Position numbers and translations under genes: made by a program. A DNA stretch of 34,541 nt, from NCBI GenBank assembly GCA_013389055.1, contig JACAEC010000146.1:1-34541 (forward strand), given 5' to 3'. Positions 7,957 to 17,045 of the stretch are shown piece after piece. The stretch is from Hydrogenophilaceae bacterium. GTDB taxonomy: Bacteria > Pseudomonadota > Gammaproteobacteria > Burkholderiales > Thiobacillaceae. The notes under the pieces were generated by a model. It did no database searches. It was not told the origin of the DNA and saw only the letters and a list, made by a program, of their open reading frames with translations. The first letter of the stretch is position 1, and each line of letters starts with the position of its first letter.

Positions 7957-9033
7957 ATGACCCATCACCGCTGGTACGTCCGCAGGAACAACAAGGTCGC
8001 CGGTCCCTTCCCCCAAGCGCAGCTCCAGGAGTATCTGTCTCGCGGCCAGCTCGTGCGCAGCGACGAAATCAGCCACGACCGCGAGGCCTGGGTCAGCATC
8101 GAACAGAGCGGCTATTTTCCGCATGAATCGAATGCACCCCAGTTGACTCCCCAGACCCATCATCGCTGGTACGTCCGCAAACACGGCAAGGTTGCCGGCC
8201 CTTTTCCGCATGCCCAAATCGATGAATATCTGGTGCTAGGGCGGCTGCTGCGAAGCGACGAGATCAGTCTTGACCGGGAAACCTGGGTGAGCATTCAGGA
8301 CAGCGGTTATTTTCCCGAAGGGCCGAGCATGGTGCAGGCCGTCGAGCCGGGCGAGGAAAATGCCTGGGAGGTCGAACGCGCCCGCGCCCGTCACCGCTGG
8401 CTGGATGAACGCTTGTATGCCACGCCCGAGGCCGAGGCGGAGCGGCGCCGGGCTGAACCGGAACCGGAGCCCTTGCAGGCCCTGCGGCATGATCATCAAG
8501 TGACCAAGGAGATGATCCTGGCGGAGCGCAGGCAAGGACCCAAGGTATGGCTGGGCCTGTTGACGATTGTGGCCATCGCCGCCGCCGCGGGCGGCATTTG
8601 GTATGGCCAGGGGGAGGGCATGGTACTGGTGAAATCGCAACTGGGGCCACCCGATTGCAACGCCAGCGGTCCCGGCGTGAATTGGACCGGCTGTGTCAAA
8701 ACGGCGGTGAACCTGCAAGGGGCGCGGCTCAGGCACAGCCATATGGATGGCAGCAAGCTGGATGAGGCGAATTTGCGTGTTGCCGATCTCAGTTTTTCCA
8801 CGCTGACCCGTGCCAGTTTGCGCGCCGCCAATCTCGAGGGGGCCGCCCTGCGGGCAGCCGATTTCACTGGCGCCGACCTGACTGGCGCCAACCTCGGGGC
8901 GACCGATCTCACGTATGCCACCTTCACCGGCGCCAAAGTCGATGGCGTTCGCCTCGAAGGGGCCCGACTCGACAAGGCGGCCTGGGTCGATGGCCGAATC
9001 TGTGCCGAAGGATCCGTCGGCGCATGTCGGTAA
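7957..9033 (+). CDS. membrane protein with two GYF_2-type domains and pentapeptide repeats
   Basis: A 358-residue protein. Residues 3-55 and 68-120 are two copies of one domain (HHRWYVR, KVAGPFP, AQ..EYL, RSDEIS.DRE.WVSI, SGYFP), which resembles the GYF_2/DUF4339 fold. A charged linker with DERLYATPEAEAERRR follows, then one membrane segment at about 196-216 (VWLGLLTIVAIAAAAGG). The C-terminal part (about 250-345) is a run of pentapeptide repeats of the A(D/N)Lxx type, closed by WVDGRICAEGSVGAC. Basic residues before the membrane segment suggest the N-terminus is cytoplasmic and the repeats periplasmic. All four cysteines lie after the membrane segment, as expected for periplasmic disulfides. 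The ATG at 7957 is chosen because the domain begins at once and the upstream frame crosses a terminator. Its function is not known to me. It overlaps the next gene by ten bases. Confidence 0.85.
   Translation: MTHHRWYVRRNNKVAGPFPQAQLQEYLSRGQLVRSDEISHDREAWVSIEQSGYFPHESNAPQLTPQTHHRWYVRKHGKVAGPFPHAQIDEYLVLGRLLRSDEISLDRETWVSIQDSGYFPEGPSMVQAVEPGEENAWEVERARARHRWLDERLYATPEAEAERRRAEPEPEPLQALRHDHQVTKEMILAERRQGPKVWLGLLTIVAIAAAAGGIWYGQGEGMVLVKSQLGPPDCNASGPGVNWTGCVKTAVNLQGARLRHSHMDGSKLDEANLRVADLSFSTLTRASLRAANLEGAALRAADFTGADLTGANLGATDLTYATFTGAKVDGVRLEGARLDKAAWVDGRICAEGSVGACR
7963..8121 (+). repeat. first copy of duplicated GYF_2-type domain
   Basis: A 53-codon unit (HHRWYVR to SGYFP) repeated at 8158-8316 with identical length and clear similarity in both DNA and protein. 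This indicates an internal gene duplication. The two copies are joined by a 12-residue linker. Confidence 0.85.
8158..8316 (+). repeat. second copy of duplicated GYF_2-type domain
   Basis: Partner of the unit at 7963-8121. The conserved core KVAGPFP and RSDEIS is shared; differences are mostly third-position or conservative, so the duplication is not brand new. Confidence 0.85.
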
Positions 9034-9809
9034 AGGCCATCCACTCACGCGATAATGCCGAATTCCGTTTCTTGCTGAGCCTGGCCGAGGAGGCCAAGGC
9101 GCGGCGCGAATCCGGTCTCACTCTGCTGGATGGTTGGCACCTGATCGAGGCGGCGGTGCAAGCGGGCCTGCGCCCGGGAAAACTGATTTATGCCGAGGGC
9201 TTGGCCTTGCCGGCCGCCGCACAGGAACTGGCCGAGACCATCCCTGTGCTGACTCTATCCGAATCGCTGATGCGCGCCTTGTCGCCGGTGAAGACGCCGA
9301 CCGGGCTGATGGCCTTGTTGCCGATTCCTCAGCCGGCCAAGACCACTGGCGACTTTGCCATTCTGCTGGAAGACATCCAGGACCCGGGCAATCTGGGTGC
9401 CGTGTTGCGCTCGGCGGCAGCGGCGGGGGTGCAAGTCGCCTATCTGTCCAAGGGCTGCACGGACGCCTGGTCGCCCAAGGCCTTGCGCGGTGGCCAAGGT
9501 GCCCAGTTCCAGTTGGCCATCGTGGAAAAGGCGGACCTGGCGGCGGCGGCATCCGGCTTTCCCGGCAGCGTCCATGCCGCCGTGCTGGGGGCCGAGGCCA
9601 CGCTCTATCAACTCGACTTGGGCGGCCCTGTCGCCTTTGTCTTCGGCAATGAAGGCGCCGGCCTCAGCCCTGGGCTACAAGACCAGTGCCGCCCCTTCGT
9701 AATCCCGATGCCGGGGCGGATGGAGTCGCTCAACGTCGCGATGGCAGCCGCGGTTTGCCTGTTCGAGCGGGTCAGACAGAGCCAGGCGCAGGGCTCAACC
9801 CGGCTCTAG
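9024..9809 (+). CDS. TrmH/SpoU family RNA 2'-O-methyltransferase
   Basis: A SPOUT-class methyltransferase of 261 residues, using S-adenosylmethionine to methylate a ribose in tRNA or rRNA. The N-terminal third is a substrate-binding domain (IHSRDNAEFRFLLSLAEEAK, LLDGWHLIEAAVQAG). The C-terminal SPOUT domain carries three family motifs: QDPGNLGAVLRSAAAAG, FVFGNEGAGLSP and PMPGRMESLNVAMAAAV, which form the knotted SAM site. The exact RNA target (for example 23S or tRNA G18) cannot be read from sequence. The start lies inside the end of the pentapeptide gene (ten-base overlap), so the two may be coupled. The 3' end overlaps the convergent ppsR gene by 15 bases. It ends in TAG. Confidence 0.9.
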   Translation: MSVKAIHSRDNAEFRFLLSLAEEAKARRESGLTLLDGWHLIEAAVQAGLRPGKLIYAEGLALPAAAQELAETIPVLTLSESLMRALSPVKTPTGLMALLPIPQPAKTTGDFAILLEDIQDPGNLGAVLRSAAAAGVQVAYLSKGCTDAWSPKALRGGQGAQFQLAIVEKADLAAAASGFPGSVHAAVLGAEATLYQLDLGGPVAFVFGNEGAGLSPGLQDQCRPFVIPMPGRMESLNVAMAAAVCLFERVRQSQAQGSTRL

Positions 9810-10607
9810 GGATTGCTTGAGCAGGGCCGCGATTTCTTCTATCGAGCGCTGGGTGGTGTTGGTAATCGGAATGCCTTGGGCTCGCAGCATCCGCTCGGCG
9901 ATTTGGAGTTCCTGCTGACAGGTGGCCAGGCTGGCGTAGTTGCTGTTGGGCCTGCGCTCTTCGCGAATCTGCGCCAGCCTTTGCGCCGAGAGCGTGAGCC
10001 CGCGCAGCTTCGCGCGATGCGCTTGCAGGCTGTCGGGTAATTCGCTCTTTTCCAGGTCTTCCGAGGTCAAGGGGTAATTGGCGACTCGCAGGCCATACTG
10101 CATGGCCATGTAGAGAGAAGTCGGGGTCTTGCCGCTGCGCGACACCCCAACCAGGATCAGGTCGGCCTGGCCATAGCGCTCGGTGGCCATGCCGTCATCG
10201 GCGGCGAGGGCGTAGTTCACCGCCTCCATGCGCGCCCGATACTGAGGCAAATCGCTCATGCCATGGGCCTGTCCGAGGGCAGGGGTCGCCGGGCAGGCCA
10301 GCTCGGTTTCCAGCGCCTCCAGAAAACACGGGAAGATATCGAGGAACAGACTGTCGGTCTGGCTGATGCAGTGGCGCAGACTCGGCTGGGTCAGGGTCGA
10401 GATTACCAGTGGGCGCAGGCCGCTGTGAGAGCGTTCGGTCTGAATGCGCTGGGCTACTTTTTCTGCTTTTTCTTCGCTGTCGATGAAGGGTAGACTGATG
10501 AAGGAAAAAGACTGTCTTGGAAACTGCGACAACAGGCTCTTGCCGATCAGTTCGGCGGTGATGCCCGTGTGGTCGGAGACGAAGAAAACCGGGCGCGAGT
10601 CGCTCAT
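9795..10607 (-). CDS. ppsR: PEP synthase regulatory protein (DUF299 kinase/pyrophosphorylase)
   Basis: A 270-residue DUF299 protein. Family members both inactivate PEP synthase by ADP-dependent phosphorylation of a threonine next to its catalytic histidine and reactivate it by phosphate-dependent removal. The N-terminus [12 protein letters not shown] and the P-loop-like [14 protein letters not shown] (about residues 152-165) are family signatures. The track ORF extends upstream through ppsA DNA; the ATG at 10607 ([12 protein letters not shown]) matches the family. It is divergent from ppsA with only 26 bases between the start codons, the expected functional partner. The end overlaps the convergent methyltransferase gene. 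Confidence 0.93.
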   Translation of the reverse strand: MSDSRPVFFVSDHTGITAELIGKSLLSQFPRQSFSFISLPFIDSEEKAEKVAQRIQTERSHSGLRPLVISTLTQPSLRHCISQTDSLFLDIFPCFLEALETELACPATPALGQAHGMSDLPQYRARMEAVNYALAADDGMATERYGQADLILVGVSRSGKTPTSLYMAMQYGLRVANYPLTSEDLEKSELPDSLQAHRAKLRGLTLSAQRLAQIREERRPNSNYASLATCQQELQIAERMLRAQGIPITNTTQRSIEEIAALLKQSLEPG

Positions 10608-10633
10608 GGCGGGTGTGTTTGGCAGGGGTTGAG

Positions 10634-13000
10634 ATGGACTATATCTTGCGTTTTCATGAGTTGTCCATGCACGACGTGGACAAGGTCGGCGGCAAGAATG
10701 CCTCCTTGGGCGAGATGATTCGTAGTCTGCAGGATGAAGGGGTGCGGGTGCCTGACGGTTTTGCCACCACGGCCGATGCCTTCCGGGAACTGCTCGCCAG
10801 GGACGCATTGGATCAACGCATTGTCGAGCGGATGAAGGGTCTGGACGTGGCCGACGTCCAAGCCTTGGCTCGTTGCGGCAAGGAGATCAGGCAATGGATC
10901 GTGGCGGCGCCCTTGCCGGCCGGTCTGGAGGCGGCCATCCGCACGACGCACGAGGCCTTGTGCCAGGAGGCCGGCGGCGATGTGGCCTTTGCCGTGCGCT
11001 CTTCGGCCACGGCCGAGGATTTGCCGGATGCCTCCTTCGCCGGCCAGCAGGAGACCTATCTCAACATCCGTGGCATCGACAATCTGTTCGATGCGGTCAA
11101 GCGCTGCTTTGCCTCGCTCTACAACGATCGCGCCATCGCCTATCGCGTCCACCACGGCTTCGAACATAGCCATGTCGCCCTGTCGGCCGGCATTCAACGC
11201 ATGGTGCGCTCCGATACCGGCGCCGCGGGGGTGATGTTCACCCTCGATACCGAATCCGGATTCCCCGACGTGGTGTTCATCAATGCCGCCTATGGCCTGG
11301 GCGAAACCGTGGTGCAGGGCTCGGTCAATCCCGACGAGTATTACGTGCACAAACCCGGTCTGGCGGCGGACAAGCGCGCGGTGATCCGCAGGAAGCTGGG
11401 CGAAAAGGCCATCCGCATGGTCTTCACCGATCAGGTGCGGGCCGAGGCCTCGACCCGGATCGAGGCGGTGCCGGAAGAGATGCGCCACCGCTTCGCCTTG
11501 AGCGAGGCCGAGATTCTGGAACTGTCCCGCTATGCCGTGGTCATCGAGCGGCATTACGGTCGGCCCATGGACATCGAATGGGGCCGAGACGGCGAGGACG
11601 GCCGACTCTATATCCTGCAGGCGCGGCCGGAGACGGTGAAGTCGCGCGCAGGCCAAGTGCTGGAGCGCTACCAGCTGCAGGAGCGCGGCCCGGTGCTCGC
11701 CGAAGGCCGGGCGATCGGGGCCAAGATCGGTCAGGGCCGGGCACTGGTCGTGCGCAGCGCGGCCGACATGTACTTGGTGCAAGACGGCGATGTCCTGGTC
11801 ACCGAGATGACCGATCCGGACTGGGAGCCGGTGATGAAGCGGGCCGCGGCCATCGTCACCGATCGCGGCGGCCGTACCTGTCATGCCGCCATCGTCGCGC
11901 GTGAGTTGGGCGTGCCGGCGGTGGTCGGCGCGGGGAATGCCACCAGCAAGGTATTAACTGGCCAAGCGGTGACCGTGTCCTGTGCCGAGGGGGAGGATGG
12001 CCGCATCTATGAAGGGCTGCTGCGTTTCCAGCACAGCACGATCGAGCTGACCGCCATGCCGGCCTTGCCGGTGAAGATCATGATGAACGTGGGCAATCCC
12101 GAGCAGGCCTTCCATTTCGCCATGCTGCCGCACGAGGGCGTGGGGCTGGCGCGGCTGGAATTCATCATCAATACCGCCATCGGCATCCATCCCAACGCCG
12201 CCTTGGATTACCCGCGACTGCCCGATGAGGTGCGCGCGCAGATCGAAATTCGGGCCCGGGGCTATGACGACCCGGTCGCCTTCTATGTCGGGAAACTGGC
12301 CGAGGGCATCGCCACCATCGCCGCTGCCTTCTGGCCCAAGCGGGTCATCGTGCGTCTGTCGGATTTCAAATCCAACGAGTATGCCAATCTGATCGGCGGC
12401 AAGCTCTATGAGCCGCAGGAGGAAAACCCCATGCTCGGCTTCCGCGGCGCCGGTCGCTACGCCCATGCCATGTTCCGCCGGGCCTTTGATTTGGAGTGCC
12501 GGGCCATCCGCCAGGTACGCGAAGAGATGGGGCTCACCAATGTCGAGGTCATGCTGCCCTTCGTGCGCACCTTGCAGGATGCCGATGCCGCCTTGGCGGT
12601 GATGGCCGAAAACGGCCTGAAACGGGGCGAACAAGGGCTCAAGGTGGTGATGATGTGCGAAATCCCGGCCAACGTCCTGCTGGCCGACGAGTTCCTGCAG
12701 CGCTTCGACGGTTTTTCCATCGGCTCCAACGATCTGACCCAGCTGACCCTCGGGGTCGATCGCGATTCCAGTCTGGTGGCGGCCGCCTTCGACGAACGCA
12801 ATCCTGCCGTGAAGAAACTGCTGCATGAGGCCATCGCCGCCTGCAAGCGCCAGGGCAAGTATGTCGGCATTTGCGGTCAAGGGCCGTCGGACCACCCGGA
12901 CCTGGCGGAATGGCTGGTGGCGAAGGGCATCGACAGCCTGTCGCTGAACCCGGATACCGTGGTGAATACCTGGCTCAGGCTGGCGGGCAAGCCTGTCTGA
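10634..13000 (+). CDS. ppsA: phosphoenolpyruvate synthase
   Basis: Makes phosphoenolpyruvate from pyruvate with ATP converted to AMP and phosphate, an entry to gluconeogenesis. The 788-residue product is full length. It has an N-terminal ATP-grasp-like domain starting [11 protein letters not shown] and containing [19 protein letters not shown], a central phosphohistidine domain with [17 protein letters not shown] (His417), and a C-terminal barrel ending with [16 protein letters not shown] and [17 protein letters not shown], whose cysteine is the expected acid/base residue. The ATG at 10634 with a GGGGTTGAG upstream stretch is chosen over the track start seven codons earlier. It stops 15 bases before the convergent HDOD gene. 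Confidence 0.95.
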   Translation: MDYILRFHELSMHDVDKVGGKNASLGEMIRSLQDEGVRVPDGFATTADAFRELLARDALDQRIVERMKGLDVADVQALARCGKEIRQWIVAAPLPAGLEAAIRTTHEALCQEAGGDVAFAVRSSATAEDLPDASFAGQQETYLNIRGIDNLFDAVKRCFASLYNDRAIAYRVHHGFEHSHVALSAGIQRMVRSDTGAAGVMFTLDTESGFPDVVFINAAYGLGETVVQGSVNPDEYYVHKPGLAADKRAVIRRKLGEKAIRMVFTDQVRAEASTRIEAVPEEMRHRFALSEAEILELSRYAVVIERHYGRPMDIEWGRDGEDGRLYILQARPETVKSRAGQVLERYQLQERGPVLAEGRAIGAKIGQGRALVVRSAADMYLVQDGDVLVTEMTDPDWEPVMKRAAAIVTDRGGRTCHAAIVARELGVPAVVGAGNATSKVLTGQAVTVSCAEGEDGRIYEGLLRFQHSTIELTAMPALPVKIMMNVGNPEQAFHFAMLPHEGVGLARLEFIINTAIGIHPNAALDYPRLPDEVRAQIEIRARGYDDPVAFYVGKLAEGIATIAAAFWPKRVIVRLSDFKSNEYANLIGGKLYEPQEENPMLGFRGAGRYAHAMFRRAFDLECRAIRQVREEMGLTNVEVMLPFVRTLQDADAALAVMAENGLKRGEQGLKVVMMCEIPANVLLADEFLQRFDGFSIGSNDLTQLTLGVDRDSSLVAAAFDERNPAVKKLLHEAIAACKRQGKYVGICGQGPSDHPDLAEWLVAKGIDSLSLNPDTVVNTWLRLAGKPV

Positions 13001-13015
13001 CTGAACTGAGGCGGC

Positions 13016-14440
13016 CTAGTCGGCCTTGACCTTGGCCAGGCCGCGTGCGGCCTGCAGGCAGAGCATCTTGAAGTCGGTATAGGTCAGCCCATCCAGGCCA
13101 CAGATGCCGTGGCCGCGGTCGGCATAGATCAAGCCGATCGGCTTGCCGCCGGCGTGCAGCGACATCGCGTAGAAATCGCCGATCCCGATCATTTCCCGCA
13201 AGCTGGGCTGGACCAGGGGCCAGAGCCGCTCGCGGTTGTCGGCGCTCATCCAGATTCCCTGCATCTTGCCCATCAACTGACCGAACAGGTCCTTGCCATC
13301 CAAGTTGAACTCGAAATGGCGCAGGGCATCTTCATGGGCGATGCCGAGGGTGAAGCGGCATTTCACCCGCTTGCCGTCGGGCGTGATCATGGCGAACAGG
13401 ATGCGCGACAGCCCCAGGCCGGTGTGCAGGCCGCGCAGAATCTGGGCACTCATTTGCGGCAGGGTCAGCGTACCGTCCTGATGGCCTTCGATCGCCTTGA
13501 GGCTTTCCCGGAAGACCTGCTTGTCGGGCAGCGGGCAGGCCTCGCCGAGCTCATCCTCGTCCGGTTCCGGGGGCCATTCGCCAGGCAGCAGCGGCAGCCA
13601 GCGTGCGGCAGGCAGGGCCGGCACCCAGCGATTGGCGCGGGCGGCATGGACGGCATTGTTGTGGACAATGGCGGCGATCCGCTCAGGCGGCTGCCCCAGC
13701 AGTTCGGACAAGGTAGCGTAAACCTCGTTGAGCGGATCGGCCCACCAGCCTTCTTCGGCATTGCGACTGATGGCCAGAGCCGCACGCAGCATGGTGTGGC
13801 GCGACCTGGCCGGTATGGTCGCATCGAGCAGATCGCGGGTCATCTCCGGCACATGCCAAGCCTCGAGCACGGTTTGCTGCAGTTTCTGGAACGAACCGCC
13901 GATCGCTTCCAACTCGGCCTCGGCGGCGGCCCTCTTCCGGCGCAGCCCTTGCAGCTTGAGCGCGGTATCCGGCGTCAGCACACAGAGGAGCAGTTCGCTG
14001 ATCTCGCCGAGCAGGGCGGCCACCTGGACTTCTTCGGCCCGGATATCCACGTGCAGCACCGCAAAGTCCCGCGCCTGCCAAGCCGCGTGCAGGCAGCGTT
14101 GCAGGCGCATATAGGCAGTCTGCAGGGCCCGGGGTTGGTTGCTCAAGGCGTCCTCGACGGTTTTCAGACCCTGGTAATTCTTGAAGAAGATATTGACCCC
14201 GATCATCATCAGGGCATGGTCGACGGTGGTGATTTCGGTATCGAAGTGTCTGGACTTGCGGCTATTGGCATCGTGGATGATGCGCAAGGTCATCAGCGGG
14301 TCGGCCAGGACCACGGCTGCGATATCGCCGGTCTTGACCCCGTCGATTTCTTTCGCCAACAAGGCAAGGCGGCGTTCCGTTTGCCGGAACACCGGCAGAT
14401 CGGTCGGCCCGAGGAGTTCGATCCACTGTTTGGGCGTCAT
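13016..14440 (-). CDS. HDOD domain protein with C-terminal GAF-like region
   Basis: A 474-residue protein. The N-terminal half is an HDOD domain (a catalytically inactive HD-type fold): VVLADPLMTLRIIHDANS followed by ITTVDHALMMIGVNIFF, the family pattern. The C-terminal part from about residue 310 (FRESLKAI, GLSRILFAMITPDGKRV, GKPIGLIYADR) looks like a GAF-type sensor domain. Such proteins often act in signalling linked to motility, cyclic-di-GMP or stress, but the specific role is unknown. Its start overlaps the stop of the upstream methyltransferase as ATGA. It is last in a chain that begins with motA, so a link to motility is possible by context only. It ends in TAG. Confidence 0.8.
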   Translation of the reverse strand: MTPKQWIELLGPTDLPVFRQTERRLALLAKEIDGVKTGDIAAVVLADPLMTLRIIHDANSRKSRHFDTEITTVDHALMMIGVNIFFKNYQGLKTVEDALSNQPRALQTAYMRLQRCLHAAWQARDFAVLHVDIRAEEVQVAALLGEISELLLCVLTPDTALKLQGLRRKRAAAEAELEAIGGSFQKLQQTVLEAWHVPEMTRDLLDATIPARSRHTMLRAALAISRNAEEGWWADPLNEVYATLSELLGQPPERIAAIVHNNAVHAARANRWVPALPAARWLPLLPGEWPPEPDEDELGEACPLPDKQVFRESLKAIEGHQDGTLTLPQMSAQILRGLHTGLGLSRILFAMITPDGKRVKCRFTLGIAHEDALRHFEFNLDGKDLFGQLMGKMQGIWMSADNRERLWPLVQPSLREMIGIGDFYAMSLHAGGKPIGLIYADRGHGICGLDGLTYTDFKMLCLQAARGLAKVKAD

Positions 14441-15222
14441 GATAGCCGCCAGAGCAGCAGTCGACCGCGATTGAGGTCGTTGAGATCGATCACGGCATCG
14501 GGCGCAACCCCAGGCACTGCGAAGGAGTTGCTGATGAACAGGCTGCCGGGTTTCATCTCGCGGCGGACTTTGTCCCAGAGCCGGGCCATGGGTTCGGGCG
14601 ACAGGAAGGCATAGACCACGTCGTAGCGCGAGAGATCATGGCGCCAGAGGCTGCCGAATCGGATATCCGCTCGCTTGCCCAGCCGAAGACGGCTGACGAG
14701 CCAGAGCAGGGGGGCGGATTCGACCCCGGCCAAGCGGAGATCGGGACGGGCTTGGGCCAATTGCGCCAAGAGGCCGCCCGTGCCGCTGCCGATATCCAGC
14801 AGTCGCAGGCCCTGCGTATGCGGCAGCAGGTGGGCCAGTTCAGTCTTGGCCCGGTGGCTCGACAGGTACAGGGGCACCCGGCTGCGCAGGGCACCGAATT
14901 GGGTGAGCAACAGTAGGCAAAGGGCCAGCAGATACCATTCCGGCCTGAGGTCCAGTTGCTGGCCCAGGCCAATCATTGGGAAAAAGGCCAGATTGATGGC
15001 CAACCACCAGCCGGGCAGGCCGAGGACAAAACTGAGGGAACCGGCAATGGCCCCTTGCGCGACCAAGAGCCACCGCCAGGCGACGACGACATGGAATTGC
15101 TGCGAGAACGCTGCCAGCCCGAGGACGACGCCCCATGCCAGCAGGTGAATCAGCGCCGCCTGAACCGGCAGCGGCAGGCTCAGGTGCCGGAGGCCGGCGT
15201 GATCATGGCTTGATCTTGCCAA
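14437..15222 (-). CDS. membrane-anchored SAM-dependent methyltransferase
   Basis: A 261-residue protein with hydrophobic segments at about residues 21-39, 50-69, 71-88 and 96-110, followed by a class I methyltransferase domain with motif I LLDIGSGTGGLLA from residue 141 and a later YDVVYAFLSPEPM motif. The substrate is unknown. The start is inferred as TTG at 15222: no ATG or GTG lies near the N-terminus in frame, and GGGGA sits about eight bases upstream. This gives a 20-base overlap with the end of motB. The stop overlaps the HDOD gene start. Confidence 0.75.
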   Translation of the reverse strand: MARSSHDHAGLRHLSLPLPVQAALIHLLAWGVVLGLAAFSQQFHVVVAWRWLLVAQGAIAGSLSFVLGLPGWWLAINLAFFPMIGLGQQLDLRPEWYLLALCLLLLTQFGALRSRVPLYLSSHRAKTELAHLLPHTQGLRLLDIGSGTGGLLAQLAQARPDLRLAGVESAPLLWLVSRLRLGKRADIRFGSLWRHDLSRYDVVYAFLSPEPMARLWDKVRREMKPGSLFISNSFAVPGVAPDAVIDLNDLNRGRLLLWRLS

Positions 15223-16108
15223 GCTTTTCCCCGACTTGCTGAGCGGTCATGGCCTCGATTTGCTGGCTTTCCTTGGTGATGGCCTCTTCCGCCTGCTTGT
15301 TCATCACGATGATGGAGATGCGCCGGTTGACCGGGTCGTTGGGGTCGTTTTTGTTGAAGGGCACGGCTGAGCTCAAGCCGACCACGCGGAGGATCTTGCC
15401 TTCCTCCAGGCCGCCCATGAGCAGCTCGCGGCGCGAAGCATTGGCCCGATCGGCCGACAGTTCCCAGTTGCTGTAGCCGCGCTGCCCGGAGGCATACTGC
15501 ACGGCGTCCGTGTGGCCCGACAGGCTGATCCGGTTGGGCACCTCGTTCAGGGTATGGCCGATCTCGCGCAGGATGTCGCGGGTATAGGGCTTCATCACGG
15601 CGCCGCCGGAATCGAACATCGGCCGGTTCTGGTCATCGACGATCTGGATGCGCAGCCCTTCGGTGGTGATGTCGATCTTCAGTTGCTTCTTGAACTGCTG
15701 GAGTTTCTGGTTGCTCTCGATCAGCTTTTCCAGCTTCTCCTTGAGATCGCTCAGACGGGTGGCCTCCTGGAGCTTGTTTCGTTGAGGCACTTCGGGTTGT
15801 TCCGGTTCGCCGCGCTTGATTTCGCCGGCCTTGCGGGTGACGTCCTCACCGCCGCCCTTGATGATGCTGGTCTGGTCGCCGGCGCCGACACCGCCTTGCA
15901 GGGCGACCTTGAGCGGGGTCTTGAAGTACTCGGAGATGCCAAACAGTTTGGAGGTATTGACCGAGCCCAACAGCCACATGAGCAGGAAGAACGCCATCAT
16001 CGCGGTGACGAAGTCGGCATAGGCGATCTTCCAGGCGCCGCCGTGGGCTGCATGGCCGCCTTTCTTGATGCGCTTGATGACTATGGGGCGCTGGGTATCG
16101 TCAGCCAT
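15203..16108 (-). CDS. motB: flagellar motor stator protein MotB
   Basis: A 301-residue inner-membrane stator subunit that anchors the flagellar motor to peptidoglycan. The N-terminus has one membrane helix containing the proton-binding aspartate in AYADFVTAMMAFFLLMWLL (about residue 32). A plug/linker region follows, then a C-terminal OmpA-like peptidoglycan-binding domain with LSGHTDAVQ, NWELSADRANASRREL and NRRISIIVM. It follows motA at a gap of 45 bases. The conserved aspartate and absence of unusual insertions fit a proton-driven motor, which is inference. Confidence 0.95.
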   Translation of the reverse strand: MADDTQRPIVIKRIKKGGHAAHGGAWKIAYADFVTAMMAFFLLMWLLGSVNTSKLFGISEYFKTPLKVALQGGVGAGDQTSIIKGGGEDVTRKAGEIKRGEPEQPEVPQRNKLQEATRLSDLKEKLEKLIESNQKLQQFKKQLKIDITTEGLRIQIVDDQNRPMFDSGGAVMKPYTRDILREIGHTLNEVPNRISLSGHTDAVQYASGQRGYSNWELSADRANASRRELLMGGLEEGKILRVVGLSSAVPFNKNDPNDPVNRRISIIVMNKQAEEAITKESQQIEAMTAQQVGEKLGKIKP

Positions 16109-16153
16109 ATCAGTGCTCGATCAGGCCATTGCTACATGCCACCCGCCCGATTT

Positions 16154-17014
16154 TCATTTGCCTTTGCGCGCCTTAAGGTCTTCTTCGAGTTCGCGGAAGG
16201 TCGGGCGCTCGGTGGAGTAGAGCACCTTGCGGACGAACTCGACGCTGACCTGGGGGGAAAAACCGTTCAGGCTGGCAAGCAACACCGTCTTCACTGTCTG
16301 CAGGACCTTGCCGTCCTCCTCGGCCCTGTTCTCGAGCACGGTGGAAACCGGCGAGACGAAGCCGTAAGAGAGCAGGATGCCGAGGAAGGTGCCGACCAGG
16401 GCGTGGGCGATCAGCACGCCGAGTTCGGTCGGCGGCAGGTGCAGCGACTCCATGGTGTGCACCACGCCCATGACCGCCGCCACGATACCGAAGGCCGGCA
16501 TCGCATCGGCCATGCGCTGCACGGCGTGGGCCGGCACCATGGCCTCGTGGTGGTGGGTCTCGATCTCATTGTCCATGAGGTTTTCGATTTCCAGCGCATT
16601 CAGGTTGCCGCCGACCATCAGGCGCAGGTAGTCGGTGATGAATTCGATCAAATGATGGTCGTGCTGGATGGCGGGGTACTTGCCGAACAGGGCGCTGTTT
16701 TCCGGTTCTTCGACGTCGGGCTCGATCGACATCAGGCCCTCGCGGCGAACCTTGGTCAGGATCTCGAACAGTAAGGCGAGCAACTCCATATACAGCGCCT
16801 TGTTGAACTTGGAGCCCTTGAACACCTTGCCGATGCTGCCGATCGAGGCCTTCATGCCCTTGGCGCCGTTGGCCGCCACGAAGGCACCCAGGGCGCCGCC
16901 GCCGATCATGACCAGTTCCAGGGGTTGGAAGAGCGAAGCGAGATGGCCGCCTGCTGCGGCAAAACCGCCGAACACGCCCGCCAAGGCGATGATCCAGCCA
17001 ACGATCACCAGCAT
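16154..17014 (-). CDS. motA: flagellar motor stator protein MotA
   Basis: A 286-residue polytopic membrane protein forming the ion channel with MotB. There are two N-terminal hydrophobic segments (VGWIIALAGVFGGFAAAGG and LVMIGGGALGAFVAA), a large cytoplasmic loop with charged residues for rotor contact, then the two conserved C-terminal helices (AFGIVAAVMGVVHTM and LIAHALVGTFLGILLSYGF). A clear GAGGAG ribosome site precedes the ATG. It starts only 31 bases after the rnhB stop, with no terminator seen between them. Confidence 0.95.
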   Translation of the reverse strand: MLVIVGWIIALAGVFGGFAAAGGHLASLFQPLELVMIGGGALGAFVAANGAKGMKASIGSIGKVFKGSKFNKALYMELLALLFEILTKVRREGLMSIEPDVEEPENSALFGKYPAIQHDHHLIEFITDYLRLMVGGNLNALEIENLMDNEIETHHHEAMVPAHAVQRMADAMPAFGIVAAVMGVVHTMESLHLPPTELGVLIAHALVGTFLGILLSYGFVSPVSTVLENRAEEDGKVLQTVKTVLLASLNGFSPQVSVEFVRKVLYSTERPTFRELEEDLKARKGK

Positions 17015-17045
17015 GCTTTGTCACTCCTCTGTCGAATCGCTTGCT

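Noticed and set aside
15512-16774. 420-residue open frame antisense to motB and motA
   Set aside because: It crosses the motA-motB gap antisense without motifs, and both stator genes are certain.
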